From contig CM018051.1 in assembly GCA_008638375.1 (NCBI GenBank), positions 27,959,344-28,023,343 of the forward strand: a DNA stretch of 64,000 bases. The letters run 5' to 3'. Both the position numbers and the translations under genes were made by a program. This DNA comes from Nyssa sinensis (Eukaryota; Streptophyta; Magnoliopsida; Cornales; Nyssaceae). This document shows positions 34,215 to 46,686 of the stretch, piece after piece; positions within the stretch are counted from its first letter, which is position 1, and each line of letters opens with the position of its first letter. The notes below the pieces were generated by a model. That model saw nothing but the letters and a program-made list of their open reading frames with translations, did no database searches and was not told the origin of the DNA.

Positions 34215-34579
34215 TTGAATATCACACTTATCTCCATTCACAGATATCCTCCAGATGTGTCATTAGCCACGTCTATGCATCTCCTGGCACTATCCTTCTG
34301 ATGGCCATCATAATTGATTCAACATCCCAAAAGAGCATCCTATTCGCCTGGTTGCAGTCACATTCCACTGGCACTGCAACCATCATTTAACCCTCTAGCT
34401 AGCGGGGCAAGGCGGTTCCTCTTGTTTCTCCCTTCCAAACTCCAACCAAGAGATATTTTTCTTATCGATGTCTTTATACTATCTAAAGGATCAATGTCTT
34501 CAATTGACCAATCTGAACCAAATGTCAACATGACATTGCCAGTCAGGAGTGCATGTAATAAGGAAGACTCTTTCTAAGC

Positions 34580-34790
34580 CCTGAAATAAAGAGGCATGCA
34601 GCTGTTGTGCTTTTATTGCAGAGTCAAATCCAGCAGCAACAAGAAGCACAGAGTTAGGATCATAAAAACATCTTCATAGGCCTCTTCCAATGTGCTTCTT
34701 AATCATCTTAATCTAGTTACCATCTAGTCCCCACACATGACATGTACAATCTTCACCAGCATTGACACTTAAAGTGTCAAATATAGAGTA
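34580..34790 (-). pseudogene. Fragment resembling WDR6 (WD-repeat protein)
   Basis: On the minus strand it reads a WD-repeat signature A-G-E-D-C-T-C-x-V-W-G, then an in-frame stop, K-K-H-I-G-R-G and, after a small shift, Y-D-P-N-S-V-L-L and A-G-F-D-S-A-I-K. I recognise this order from plant WDR6, a tRNA 2'-O-methylation cofactor, from memory of the family. It has stops and frameshifts and no flanking exons, so it is a gene fragment. The recognition needs a database search to confirm. Confidence 0.5.
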
Positions 34791-35480
34791 GTCCCAAAGC
34801 ACCAAAATACCCCCCGACATTCTATTAGCAGCTAGACCTCCACTCTCTATAGCAGCTACAGCCACTAGACCCCATAATACAAACAGGAGCACTAAACGTA
34901 TTGTAAAAACAGGAAGTGCAAGCCCATCAATCGCCATTGTTCCCCCAAATACTGATTTATGATTTAGATAACTCTTCGGGTTCGAGCCAGCATATACAAG
35001 CAACTTGATTCCATCCGTAAGAAGAGCAAGAATACCCACTTCAAGCTTCCTGATCCAGTCTACAAGCAGGGCCTAATATGTGGTAGTGCTGTAGGAAATT
35101 AGGGGATCCCAAACCTGAACATCCTCTCTTCTTTCTCCATAAAATTGCTACTGCTACTGCCCCAACAGCTCCATTAGAATTAAAACAAGCTCAATCTGCA
35201 TTCCTGCATTGCCAAAGTGATCTGAGCTCTATAATGATTTCCTATAAATTGTTTGGCTGCAGCCTCACTTGTAGTGCCATCAAAACAGGGCAGACTTCCA
35301 TCACCAACTGAGAATTGAGCTCCTCTTTGATACCTCTTGTCAGTTTGCAGCTGACTCTACAACAACGTCCATCCAACCACTAAATAGCATCAAAAAGCTT
35401 TAGACTTGCAGCAACTTTGTAATTGCATTTCCTGAGAAGTGCGGCTATAATCTGCTGAGTGGAATCTTCTACTGCTCTTT

Positions 35481-35678
35481 CTATCTATCAAGGTCAGCCC
35501 ACAACTGCCGCATCATCCTGTTCCATGTTTTCAACCAACAAACGGATATCTTCCTTAGATTCGAGTCATGGAATGGAAGATAGCCAGCCAATAGAGCATA
35601 TAAGATCAGTCCACACGACCACAATACCCATACCTGTTGCCACTGCGCTACCGTTAGGAATCCTCCACCAAAGCCCAC
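35481..35678 (-). pseudogene. Fragment resembling a CIPK/SnRK3 kinase domain
   Basis: A 65-codon minus-strand stretch contains [22 protein letters not shown]. That corresponds to subdomain IX onward of a CBL-interacting or related CAMK-type kinase (usual form D-V-W-S-C-G-V-I-L-Y). The preceding and following residues do not continue the kinase fold, and the subdomain IX Asp is missing. It lies on the same strand as the WDR6-like piece. Confidence 0.55.
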
Positions 35679-37027
35679 ATCTTTTCCAACTCAACACGTA
35701 ACCAAGCACCACTGCCCAATAATTGTTGCTGCTGCTATCAATTGCACCACCACAAGTCCAAAACGATCAGCTTCCTTTGTTATCGAATTTTCCTGTCATG
35801 TACCGATTTCCCCTTTACCAATACACGGCTACAATTCACTGCACCGCTACACAAGCACACACACATTGTCCTACCTGCTTTGCAAATCAGTAGCAATCCC
35901 TCAACCGTGCATAATCCTCTGTTTTCTCATCTACATGGCCCCAATAAAATGGTAGAAGTGGAAGAGATCCCCATCATCAATTACACTACTCCAGAAATTG
36001 CCAAAACCCATTCAACAAATCACTGCATTTCTGCCCCTTTGCACCGCTATACACATACCGATCATCTCTAACACGGATACGACTGGCTCAGCCAATCCGA
36101 TCTGCTCAATCATAACCTGTCGAACCAACTTAGCCGTAGGGACCTCAGCCTCGACGTCCAACTCAACGACCAACAGTGCTCACGAAATCTTGCTGAAGTC
36201 GCAGACCGGAGGGTCTTTGTTTGAGGACTGAGAGAAACGACGATGTCGCGAACTCGCGGTGTCGCGAACTCACGATGACGCCTGGTTTGAGATTGAGAGA
36301 GGAGAGACAATTGCTGGACAAATCACAAAATAAGAGCTCTATTCTGGTTGATGGTTCACTGTGCAACAATCAGAGCTTCCCTTCTTCGTGCTTTAGAAGC
36401 TTCAGGCTTCTTCTTTGCTTTTTCTCAATCGGTTTCTCTTCCTAAAAACATACGGCAGTTAGACAAGTTCTGGAATTCTCCAGATTTCCCAATCAGACTT
36501 CCCACTACACAGCCTCTCTCTCTCCTTGGTTACCCACACGCATATACGTATATGGAAGCCTCTAGGTTCTTCTTTTATATTTTAATATATAAAATATACT
36601 TCCATATATTTTACATATATTCTTACAATTTGTGTCTTTGATTATTTTATTACAATTACATAAAATATAATTTCTATATATTTTATATATATATATATAT
36701 ATATCCCGACGGTCATGATAGACCGATAAAATAATTAAATATGTCTGTAGAAAAGGGTATAATAACCGAACCCAAATTACTGATTTATTGGGTGAAATAA
36801 TGCCGTTTTAACACTAACGGAACTCGAATTAGCTAACCCAAAAAATTCCGAATAAATAATAAATGACGCAGACCCTATGACACTGAAGATAACTGAAATA
36901 TGAAACTCCCGGAACAAACCGCATCGAAAAAGGTGCTACGAAATGAAAGTTATGAAGGAAACATTGAAACTGAATTACTGCGCAACCAAACGTGGCCTTA
37001 ACCAAAAATGTGGAAAAATGGCCAAAT

Positions 37028-37104
37028 GGGAGGCCAAGGGAATTGAACCCTTGACCTTTGAGTGGAAAGAACTCTTATCCAAAAAATTAACCATGTAGGC
37101 TGCC
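37028..37104 (-). other. tRNA-like module in Y3
   Basis: The counterpart of 28664-28736, with the same B box GGTTCAATTCC on the minus strand. Confidence 0.55.
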
Positions 37105-37775
37105 AATGTTTTGTGCTTAGTTATACAACTAAAATGTATATATCTCTAAATTGCCCCAAGCTGCCACCCAAATTGGCCAATAACCAAGCATGCAACACAT
37201 CAGCATGCATCACCCTATGCTCCCTAGATCATCATGCCTATGTACCCATAATTACATCTCCTCCCAACCAAATTGCATGCAAATCCATCAATGCACTTGG
37301 GGAGATGAAACGCCAAAGACAAATCTGATTTTTGATAATCTCCATATATGCATGGAGGGAAATCAGAACTGTAGAGGCCTTGTATACTGACTCATAGAGA
37401 GAGAGAATCTTAGAGAGAGAGTGAGATGATGGTGTCCATGGCTTGTGTATACAACTTTGTATGCATGTATATGTGGAGCAATGGGTGTAACTATGGAGAT
37501 GCTTTATGGAGGAAGAGGAGGACTGAGCATTCTGACTAAACTGAGGCAACCAGTGAGGTCTTGCCTGAACCAAGTCATGAAGAAAGGAAGCCACCGAACC
37601 AAGGTAAACCAACCAAACTGCCATAATTTTTCTGTTTAAATCTGGAATTGTTTTTGATATTTTTAAGCTATATGAACCGTATATATATATTGTAATACCC
37701 CGACCCGAGTTAGCCGGTACCCGACCTAGTAAACCGGGCCATAGCATCAAAACCCATGGCATCAAAACCGAACTA

Positions 37776-37810
37776 TAATAAATAATAAAAAAATAATAAT
37801 AATAAAATAA

Positions 37811-37851
<41 letters not shown>

Positions 37852-37935
37852 TAAATAAATAAATAAATAAACAAATAAATAATCTTAAATAAATAAATAA
37901 ATGAAAACAAAATATATAATAATAATAATAATAAA
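37776..37935. repeat. (AAT)n and (AAAT)n microsatellite
   Basis: Long runs of AAT, then AAAT, just inside S3. ORFs on the minus strand here, rich in Tyr and Ile, are repeat artefacts. Confidence 0.95.
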
Positions 37936-37954
37936 TTTTTTTTTAATATATAAC

Positions 37955-37985
<31 letters not shown>

Positions 37986-38137
37986 CAGAAAGTGGGCGTG
38001 TGTGTGTTAGGTGTGTGTAGGTGTGTGTGATGGAGTGTACCACACTCAAGGTGGCATGGTGGGAGATGGAGTGTGTAAGTGGGTTGTGTGTGGCAGTGGA
38101 ATTCAGGGCATGGAGGGGGTAGGTAGATCTGGTTTAG

Positions 38138-38149
38138 AGAGAGAGAGAG

Positions 38150-38201
<52 letters not shown>

Positions 38202-38218
38202 AGAGAGAGAGAGAGAGA
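38138..38218. repeat. (GA)n(TA)n(GA)n compound microsatellite
   Basis: A TA run of about 20 units framed by GA runs. Confidence 0.95.
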
Positions 38219-39731
38219 ACTGAAGAAAGAAAAAATTTGGGTGTGGAGAAATTTGGAAAAAACGAGAACCGGCTCAAAAACAGGTAACCATCTATGCTTT
38301 GATTTCGTTAAATTTCCTCTACATTATATTAGATTTAATTTTGCATGAGTAGATATCGAAGCTTGAAGAAAAATCCAGAAACTGAAATTAGTTACACGGT
38401 CAAAAATGGTAGGCTTTGATATGTTAAACAAACCTTGATTTTGGAATTGAAAATAAGTAGGAAAGTTTAGCAGGAACCCAACGCAACTTGAATGATAGAA
38501 AATGGTCCAAAAATGGCTACAGAATAGCCTGTTATTCCTCACCGGTGCATCACCGGAAAATCGGTGATGGGTGTTGGGAACCGGCGACGTTTAGGGCCAA
38601 AACCGGTTCTAAAATGTTTCTTGTAGTCCAAGAATTCATTTGGTACAAAAATAGTGAAATTTGGACGTGAAAAGCCATGAGAAAACGGGAGAAACAGTGA
38701 ATAGTTCACTGTTCCAGTGACTGTGGCCGGAATACCCACCGAAGAAGATGACCGGAATGTCGAGGCCTTATCGGGTTAAGACGAAACCGGGTTTGGGTTC
38801 GGATCGGGTCGGGACCCGACCGGATCTAATGGGGTAGTGATACTGTGTCGTTTTGAGTTTGATTTTTAAATTAATTTGGGTCGTTTGGACACAAGTTTAA
38901 GAAATTAAAATTGGGTTGAAGCTATCCAAACCGTGTATAGCATAAGGGATGAGGATATCCTATCCCGGTTCTCTGGGTAAGACTGAACCAGTTGGTTCTG
39001 GAAGAGAACCGGCCGGTCTAGGGTTTTGGAGATTAAACCCTTTGGTTCAATGAATTTAATTAAAAATAAATAAACCAAAACTTTTGTCATTTACAATTTG
39101 ACCCCAATAGTTTAGGATAATCCAAATCTGACCCCAGGCTTTGGAGATTAATTTCAAATATACCCCTAAGAAAATAATAAAATAATAAAATAAATTATTT
39201 AAATAATTTATTAAATAAGCAAAATTACTATTTTACCCCTGAGTCACAAATAAGTCAAACGAAGTCCAAATAAAGTAAACCAATAGTGCATTTTGACTAT
39301 TTTGGGCATTCCGGATCCAATGGTGAGGTCCGTTTCACGAGACGAAACTCTGAAAAAATAAGACACAAATACTAAAATGACTAAAATACCCCTGTATCCA
39401 AACAAGGCAAGTCATATATGTATTTCAACTATCTCGGACCCATTGAATCCAACGGTGAGATCAAAATTATAGAAAGAGGTCCCGAGAATAAAGTGACCAT
39501 AATATATCAAAAGACAATTTTAGCCTTTTCGATCCAGAAGCCCAATTTAAGATCGGTAAAAGCCTAAACCGACTTTCTTGGACATTCCGAACTCAATGAT
39601 AGAGTCTATTTGACCAAAAGAGATTAAGTGACAATCTAATCAAGTGATATTATGGAATGTAACCAGAATTTGAAATGTGATTTTAAGGAACTTCAAAGGA
39701 AGGACTTTTGGAGTTAAGCTTTGGAATTCAG

Positions 39732-40722
39732 GTGAGTATTTCATACCATATTGAGGTAGACATTTTCAGTATAGATATAAATATTGAACTCTTTTATGAT
39801 ATATCGACATATGAAATCGTTTTCCTTTATAGCATTTGTTTAACAGTTATATTGTATACGTTTTGAATGACTTATTGACAACTATATTGTCTTCTTTGAC
39901 TTAAGAAAATGTGTTTGTAAGATACTCAAACGTTATGTGATTTTCTCACAATTGTTGAACTGTTTTATCTAAATATCAAATAAAGAACTTGATTTGAGTA
40001 ATTGAACTGCTATTGATGATTATTGATTTTGGATATGATTTTGATGCTTTGAATAGAACACTCTTCTATGATTGGTCACTATTGGATAGGTTGTGATTTA
40101 TCGAACCCTCCCACAGGGTATATTGTGGTGAGCTGGTGTTGATACGGCATATCGAACTAGCTAGCCCATCGATCTCAGTCAGCGAGGTTCTAATTTGCTG
40201 GCCATAGAAGTGGAATATATCATTTTGAATATGAATATTGAAAATCGAACCATGAATACGAATTATCGAATTATGAATTATCGAACTATGAATTTGGGTT
40301 ATTGAACCATGAATCTGAATTATCGAACTATGATTTATTGAACTATGAATTTGGGTTATTGAACCATGAATCTGAATTATCGAACTATGATTTATTGAAC
40401 TATGAATTTGGGTTATTGAACCATGAATATGAATTATTGAACTATGAATTTGGGAATTGAACCATGATATTGAACTGTGATATTGACTTATTAAACTATG
40501 TTATTGATTATCGATTTACGATTATCTTTGAATTGAGATATATTGGAACTGAATTTGATACCGTTATCTTGTACTATAATTAAGATAACACATGATATAT
40601 AATCATTGACATTTCAGTATTGAATTACATAGTAGTTTTGAAACCCTTGGTATGTTATGGGATGCTCACGAGCTGGGATATTCACGAGCTGTTGAGCTCA
40701 TAGGATTTTTATCCTATTTCAG
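39732..40722 (+). other. LTR-internal intron, S3 copy with changed pairing partners
   Basis: Donor GTGAGTAT at 39732-39739, then CATACC at 39742-39747. Partner GGTATG at 40649-40654, then ATGCTCAC at 40662-40669. Both stems pair. Acceptor CCTATTTCAG ends 40722. Confidence 0.7.
40234..40500. repeat. 57-bp tandem array in the S3 intron
   Basis: AATTTGGG recurs at 40291, 40348 and 40405, 57 bp apart. Shorter sub-repeats of the TATCGAACTATGAAT type extend the array. Confidence 0.9.
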
Positions 40723-43629
40723 GTGATGACATGGGAAAAGAAATAGCAGGTTCAGTCAGACTAGATGGAAGCTTGTAAAGCTATGAACCCTTTTTGTGAT
40801 AGGATTTTGCCAGTCATGATATAGTTGCTTTTGGAAACTTTTGGATTGTATATCGAATATAACATCAGCAGGCTTTGAAAAATTATATTATGTACTTTTT
40901 GTAATTACTATGGAATGTATAAATAGACGACAGATGTTGATTTGTGTAATGACGCTTCCGTAATAGAAAAAGAATTTTATTCCGCTGCGTTTGATAGTAT
41001 GGAAATCAGAAAAGCATCGTGATCATTGGAAAAGGCCTCGGTGGCCGATCACGAACCGCTAATCCCGCGTGGGCCGGGTTTCGGGTCGTGACATATATTC
41101 CTGTGAGACCTTGGAATTGTTTTGAATCAATTGGGACAATCGGATAAGCCTAGAAACCCAAAACTGTAACAAAACCGCCATTAACGGCCTTCCTGTAATA
41201 GGTCTGATCCAACCTCCATAAAACTGAAATTTGATGGTCTAGAACTGATCTAGACCCTTCTAGGACCCCATAAATACTGACCCATGACTTGGAAACACAT
41301 GGGAAAGCCTTCAAAACCGAACCTATGAGTCTCGGTCATGAAACCCAAATCCGAAATTAAGCCCTTAAACCAAAATCTAAGAATGGGGAATTGAAGCCCC
41401 TGTTACAAGGGTCACAGAGAGACAAACCCCATGGGATTTGGTTGAGAAATAAGGCCGTATGACTGACCTGTAATCCCTCACAATAATCGGTCATACATAA
41501 CTTGATCTTTGGATTTGAAGCTCTCAATTAATACCAAAAGGTTTGAATGACTCCCAGTAATGTTTTGGGATCAAAACATATCGAAAACAGCCCTTGAAAA
41601 CCCACGAAATTGAAGAAATAGCAACCTGCAACTAGGGCAACGGATGGGGAAAAGATGGGGAAGATGGAGTTGACTCGCCAACTCGTTCAGGTTAGGCCGA
41701 GTTGACTCGGACACGTGCCGAGGCACGGGCGTGCCACCCCTTTAATGGAACGGCACCGTTTGGCTAAACTGACGTGTTTTAAAAGATTAAATTCGGATTG
41801 TTTGGGCGCATGGTTAATAAATCTGAAATTAGGGAAATTGAATTGGGCTTAATCCTGAACACGGATAAGGGGGCAATCGAGGTTAAATGGGATATGTTAG
41901 CCCGATTTTCTGAGGGTCAGTGAACCGGTTGGTTCACTGGAGTTTTGAACCGGTTCAGCCTACTGAACCCTAGAACCCTTTGGTTTGAGCCCCAATTTTA
42001 AGAAATTATGTTTTGACCCCTTAAGTCTTCTGATAATACAATTTGACACCAACAGTTTTGGAAATTGTACTGTGGCCCAGATTTTGGGAAAATTGTACAT
42101 TTAAACCCCTGGTAAATTAATTAAATAATAAAATAATTGTTTTAATTATTTTATTAAATAGGTAAAATTACAATTTTATCCCTGGACATTAAATATGTTA
42201 AACGGAGCCCAAATAAATTAAATAAATAGTGTATTTTCACTATTTCAAATATTCTGGACTCAATGGTACAGTCCAAATTGAAAAATTATGTTCCAAAAAA
42301 ATACAGACCTGTAAGGGGTAAATGACTGTACTGCCCCTGAAGGTACCCAGGCCCAAATAAAAATAAAAGACAGTCCCTTCTGATTATGTCGGGCATTCTG
42401 GACTCAACGGTGAGGTCCGTTTAATGAATTGAAGTCCCGAAAAATACAGACACATAAATGGTAAATGATCGAATTGCCCTTAATGATACCTAGGGCCGAT
42501 TAAGCATAACAGATAGTCCAATCTGACTATGTCGGATGCTCTTGACCCAATGGAGAGGTCCATTTTATGAACTGAGGTGCCGAAAAATATGATGCGTAAA
42601 ATGACCAAAATACCCCTAAGCATATGAAGTGCAAAGTAGAGGTGGAATAAAGGTCAAACTGATCTGATAAATTATCATAAGGATAATTATGAATACTGAA
42701 GGGCTAAATAAGACTCCGGAACAGTTAACGCGTAAAATGATAAACGACTAATGTGTCCCGATGACCAAAAACAGATACCAAACGAAGTCCAAAGGATTTA
42801 GAAAATTATATCTAAGATATGTGGACTATTTTGAGGACCACGATAGGGTCCGGGACAAGAATGGACAAATTACCATTTTGCCCCTAAGGCTAAATAAGCA
42901 CTTAACTGATAGCGATTCAAGTCTAAAAAACTTAGAACTTCATGTATACGATATATGGGATATTCTGAGAACCACGACTGGGTCCGGGGCAAGAATGACA
43001 AAATTATCATTTTGCCCCTATGGTTAAAATAAGAACCTAACTGATACCGATTGGAGTCTAAAAGACCTAGAACTTTATAGTTAAGATATTAAGACTATTC
43101 TGAGGACCGCGACAGGGTCTGGGATAAGAATGGAAAAATTACCATTTTGCCCCTAAGGTTGGATAAGTAACTGACTGATAACGATTGAAGTCTAAATGAC
43201 TTGGGTTATAATCCTGATGACTGCTAAGCCTAACTTAAGAATAAAATAGCCCCGGATGAAACCCGATGAGAGGGCGATAGGCTACTAGGTTATCTTAGGT
43301 AATCCGATAGACACCTAAGATGACGAATAAGACCTGAATGGATAAATTCTGATCTGTCTGTAATTGATGATGATTGTTCAGGATATACATGGTGATGCCT
43401 GACGTACATGGAGGTTATCAGATTGTTTATGCAAGGAGATAACCGTAACAGTTTGTGAGTAACCTTGACTCCTGACTTGGTGTATAAGTACACTGTCTAG
43501 TTGCTGTATTTTAAAATACTGTACTGTACTGTTTTATCTGATGCACTGATTTCATGCTTTTACTCAAATGCATGATTTTGTTTTACTCTGTCTGGCTTCT
43601 CTGTTTCAAATGAACTGAAATAAACCTAT

Positions 43630-44030
43630 CGCTGTTTTTAACTGGTTCTGAAAGAACAACTGACTCTTGGTACCACTTCAGTCTTGAGCACTATATGAGC
43701 ATACCGCACTGTTTAATCTGTGCATACTGTGCTGTTTATCCTGTTATACTGTTCTGCTCTGCTCATTACTCTGATGTTTTAATTGTACTCCTGTTTTAAT
43801 ACTGTTTCAAATGAACGTATTTAACGCTGTTTTTAACTGGTTCTGAAAGAACAACTGACTCTTGGTACCACCTCAGTCTTGAGCACTATATGAGCATACC
43901 GCACTGTTTAATCTGTGCATACTGTACTGTTTATACTGTTATATTGTTCTGCTCTGCTCATTACTGACCTGTTCTGTTATTCTGATGTTTTAACTGTACT
44001 CTTGTTTTTAATACTGTTTCAAATGAACGT
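43630..44030. repeat. 195-bp tandem duplication in the Y3 intron
   Basis: CGCTGTTTTTAACTGG occurs at 43630 and 43825, and the following roughly 195 bp are repeated with few changes. S2 inserted at the edge of the second copy. Confidence 0.9.
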
Positions 44031-46267
44031 GTTTTGTAATACCCCGACCCGAGATACCGGGTCACATGACACATATTACGAGAAAAAGAAAATTATATAT
44101 ATATAATTAATTAATTATTAAACTAATTAATTAAGGTATAAGAATGTATATATATTAATTAAATGATATATGTATGAAGTGAAATATGTATGCATGGATA
44201 TGAGAGCATGTATGTATGTAAGTGTGCATATGTATAAAGTAAAATATCAAAAGAGTGAACAGTGTGTGAAAGGGTGTGTGTGGGTGTCGGCTGGTGTGTG
44301 TGTGTGTGTGTTGTCTTGTATATATGTGTATATGTATATATATGTATATATTATAAGTATAAATATCTCAAAAATTTAATGTAAAGCAAGCTTGGGAAGA
44401 ACAAAATTAATGAGAAGTGAGGGCTATGTAGGGCTATGAAATCAGAAAGAAGAGAGAGAGAATGGAGAGAGAGAGAGAATGGAGGAGAGAGAGAGAGAGG
44501 TCGGTTCCCTTTTTCTTTAAAAGGAACAAGCATGCATTGCATGCTTGTTTTGTAAGAAAAGAAAAGCTAAGGAACTGAGGAGATAGAAGGAAAGTTTTAG
44601 AGCAAGAAAGAGAAGGAAAACCGTAACAAAAAGGTGAGAAATGTTTAAAGTTATCATTTTCTCTCTCTAGAAATTAGCTTGAATATGAACTGTTTTTGAG
44701 TTATATATGATCATATAATGCTAGATATATATGTACAAGACTGTCAAGCATGATCTTAGGCTTCAAAAACACCAAGAAAACGTAAACCCATGAAGAACCG
44801 CCATGGGAGGACCTTGCTTAAAACAGGTCTGAACCTATGGCAACCAAACTTTGTTTGGTGTATAGAGATCTCAAGTAGACCCTATAAGCATGTTAAAAAC
44901 ATACATCCGTGATCAAAACTCAAAAGAACCGACCCTCAAATGTCTAGTTACAGGTTACGGGTTTACACCCCAACCCTTTAAAACTCAGTTTAAATCAACA
45001 ACAAAGAATGAAAACTGAATCCCCATGAAGAGGGGATCAGAACAAGCCAAACACCATGAAAAACCATCAAGAAATGAACATGTACGACCGAATAACAGTT
45101 CGGATTATCGAGCTTAAAACCGAAATAAAGAGTTCGTTTTGAACTCCCAAATGAATGCCAAGTTGGTCGTTTGTACCTTAGAAATGTTTTGGAATTAAAA
45201 CAGTGAGAAAAGATTGAGTAAAACGTCACGAAATAGAAGGAAATGGGAAACTGAAATTAGGGTTTCAGTCGTGGTCGAAGTGGGGAAGACGACGAGTCAA
45301 CTCGTCACTCGGTTTAAAACGGGTGGGTTGACTCGGACGCGTGGCAGCCTCTGGGCTTGCCACTGAATAAATAAAATGGCAGCGTTTCAATAAGGTTTTA
45401 AAACCTTTTAAAACGGTAGGGCTGACGTCATCATGACGTCAGCAATACGAACAAAACCGGATAGACCGGTTGGTTTATAACTGAACCGGACCGGTTCACT
45501 TAAAACTGGACCGAACCCTTTGGTTTCTAATTTATTTAAAAAAATAAATAAACCAACATTTTTGTTAATTACGGATTGACCCCAACTGTTTTGGGAAATT
45601 TCACTATGGCCCAACTGATGAAGAATTTATGCAATTAAGTCCCTGAAAAATAATTAAATAATAAATTTAATTATTTAATAAATAAGTAAAATTACTATTT
45701 TACCCTTGGGTCATAACTAAGGCAAATGAAGTCCAAATTAAGCATATGAATAGTGTATTTTTACTATTTTGGACATTCTGAGACCAATGGTAGGGTCCGT
45801 TTTACGAGATGAGACCCAAAAAATAAAGTCACGTAAGGGGTAAATGACCAAAATACCCCTTAATCAAAATTAACAAGTCATTAGTGTATTCTTACTATCT
45901 CGGACCTTCTGAGTCCAATGGTGAGGTCTAAATTACGAAACGAAGTACAGAAAAATATGACACATAAAACAGTAAATGTCTATTTTGCCTTTTTACATGC
46001 AAAAGTCCAAATTAAATTTTAGGAAAGCCTAAACTGACTTTCTTGGACACTCCGGATTCAATAGTAGAGTCTAATTGACCAAAAGAAATGTCTAAAATAA
46101 AAAGACATAAAATTTGATGAATAGCATCTGTCAGATGACTATAAATTAAAGTAATGCCAAAGTACTAATCTACGGCATATACGAGAACATGAATTACGAA
46201 AAGATACGACAACACATCAACCTTAGAATAAAAGTTCTAACTCATTAGTTGTTCTTAGGTGATAAAC

Positions 46268-46548
46268 ATGGAAGCCAAACCAAAGAAATTCACCATCATG
46301 AATAAAGCCCAAATGGCCAAAGATCCCAAGCAACAAGCTTTCATGAAAGACCTATTGTGGAAACAAAAGGTAATTGAAAGGCACATAAGAATCGCCAAGG
46401 CCACTGAGGTGATTTCGGTTAGACCCTTTATGCATAAATCACCCACTAGGGAAATGGTAGTTGAGGCCAATAAGAAGAAAGAGGAAGCAAAGAAAAGAAA
46501 AGAGGAAGAAAAAGAAAATACCAAAACCTTAAGCGAGTGGGTAAAAAG
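46268..46548 (+). CDS. Small LTR gene, exon a, copy in S2
   Basis: Unknown function. ATG 46268 follows a 3' splice site (GTTCTTAG, ending 46258) by 9 bases. The product begins with a short basic stretch, then K-Q-Q-A-F-M-K-D-L-L-W-K-Q-K-V-I, I-R-I-A-K-A-T, V-R-P-F-M-H-K, a Lys/Glu-rich helix-like run and E-W. Trp at codon 31 is intact, unlike in S1. Unspliced, it stops at TAA 46550. By alignment the exon ends at 46548, but the donor is TTAATG instead of GTAATG, so this copy may not splice. Exon b is at 46687. Confidence 0.75.
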
Positions 46549-46686
46549 TTAATGCGTGTTTGTTACTCATTTTATACGATATCACTATAAGATAAGTTGT
46601 AGTTAACTTATGTAGTAAAGGAAAAAGTTAAGTTTAGTTAATTAATTTCATTATGAAATTTACGAGTCTTTTTCTAAATTGTTTAG
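46549..46686 (+). other. Intron 1 of the small LTR gene in S2, 138 bp
   Basis: It ends TTGTTTAG and begins TT where the C copy has GT. S1 has nothing between the same two exon bases. Confidence 0.6.

Larger units (their letters stand above)
27942..34260 (-). mobile_element. LTR D, minus-oriented, split by Y1; far end unclear
   Basis: It starts TGTCACATCCC at 27942 and continues to 28238, then from 33251 after Y1. The part 33467-34214 holds the shared LTR intron module and resembles the LTR of element B. No closing TTACA end could be found before 36700. The gene-fragment segment beyond 34260 may belong to this LTR or be a separate insertion. Confidence 0.65.
34261..36690. other. 2.4-kb segment with host gene fragments
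   Basis: Apart from the two fragments listed separately, it has no recognisable gene. It runs into AT-rich sequence and ends at a TA run where Y3 begins. It may be captured DNA inside LTR D or an independent insertion. Confidence 0.5.
37691..41093 (+). mobile_element. S3: solo LTR, 3.4 kb
   Basis: Starts TGTAATACCCCGACCC and ends GGGTCGTGACA, with a TATAT duplication (37686-37690, 41094-41098). It is related to S1 and S2 but lacks the small-gene exon: the donor follows within about 130 bp of sequence that in S2 lies upstream of the gene. Large AAT and TA/GA microsatellites lie near its start. Confidence 0.9.

Noticed and set aside
34640..34655. GGATC near 34648 as the right target duplication of LTR D
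   Set aside because: It matches the left flank of D (GGATC before 27942), but the preceding bases are not an LTR end and the site falls inside the WDR6-like reading frame, so it is probably chance.
37773..37973. Minus-strand ORF rich in Tyr, Leu and Ile
   Set aside because: Translation of AAT and AAAT repeats.
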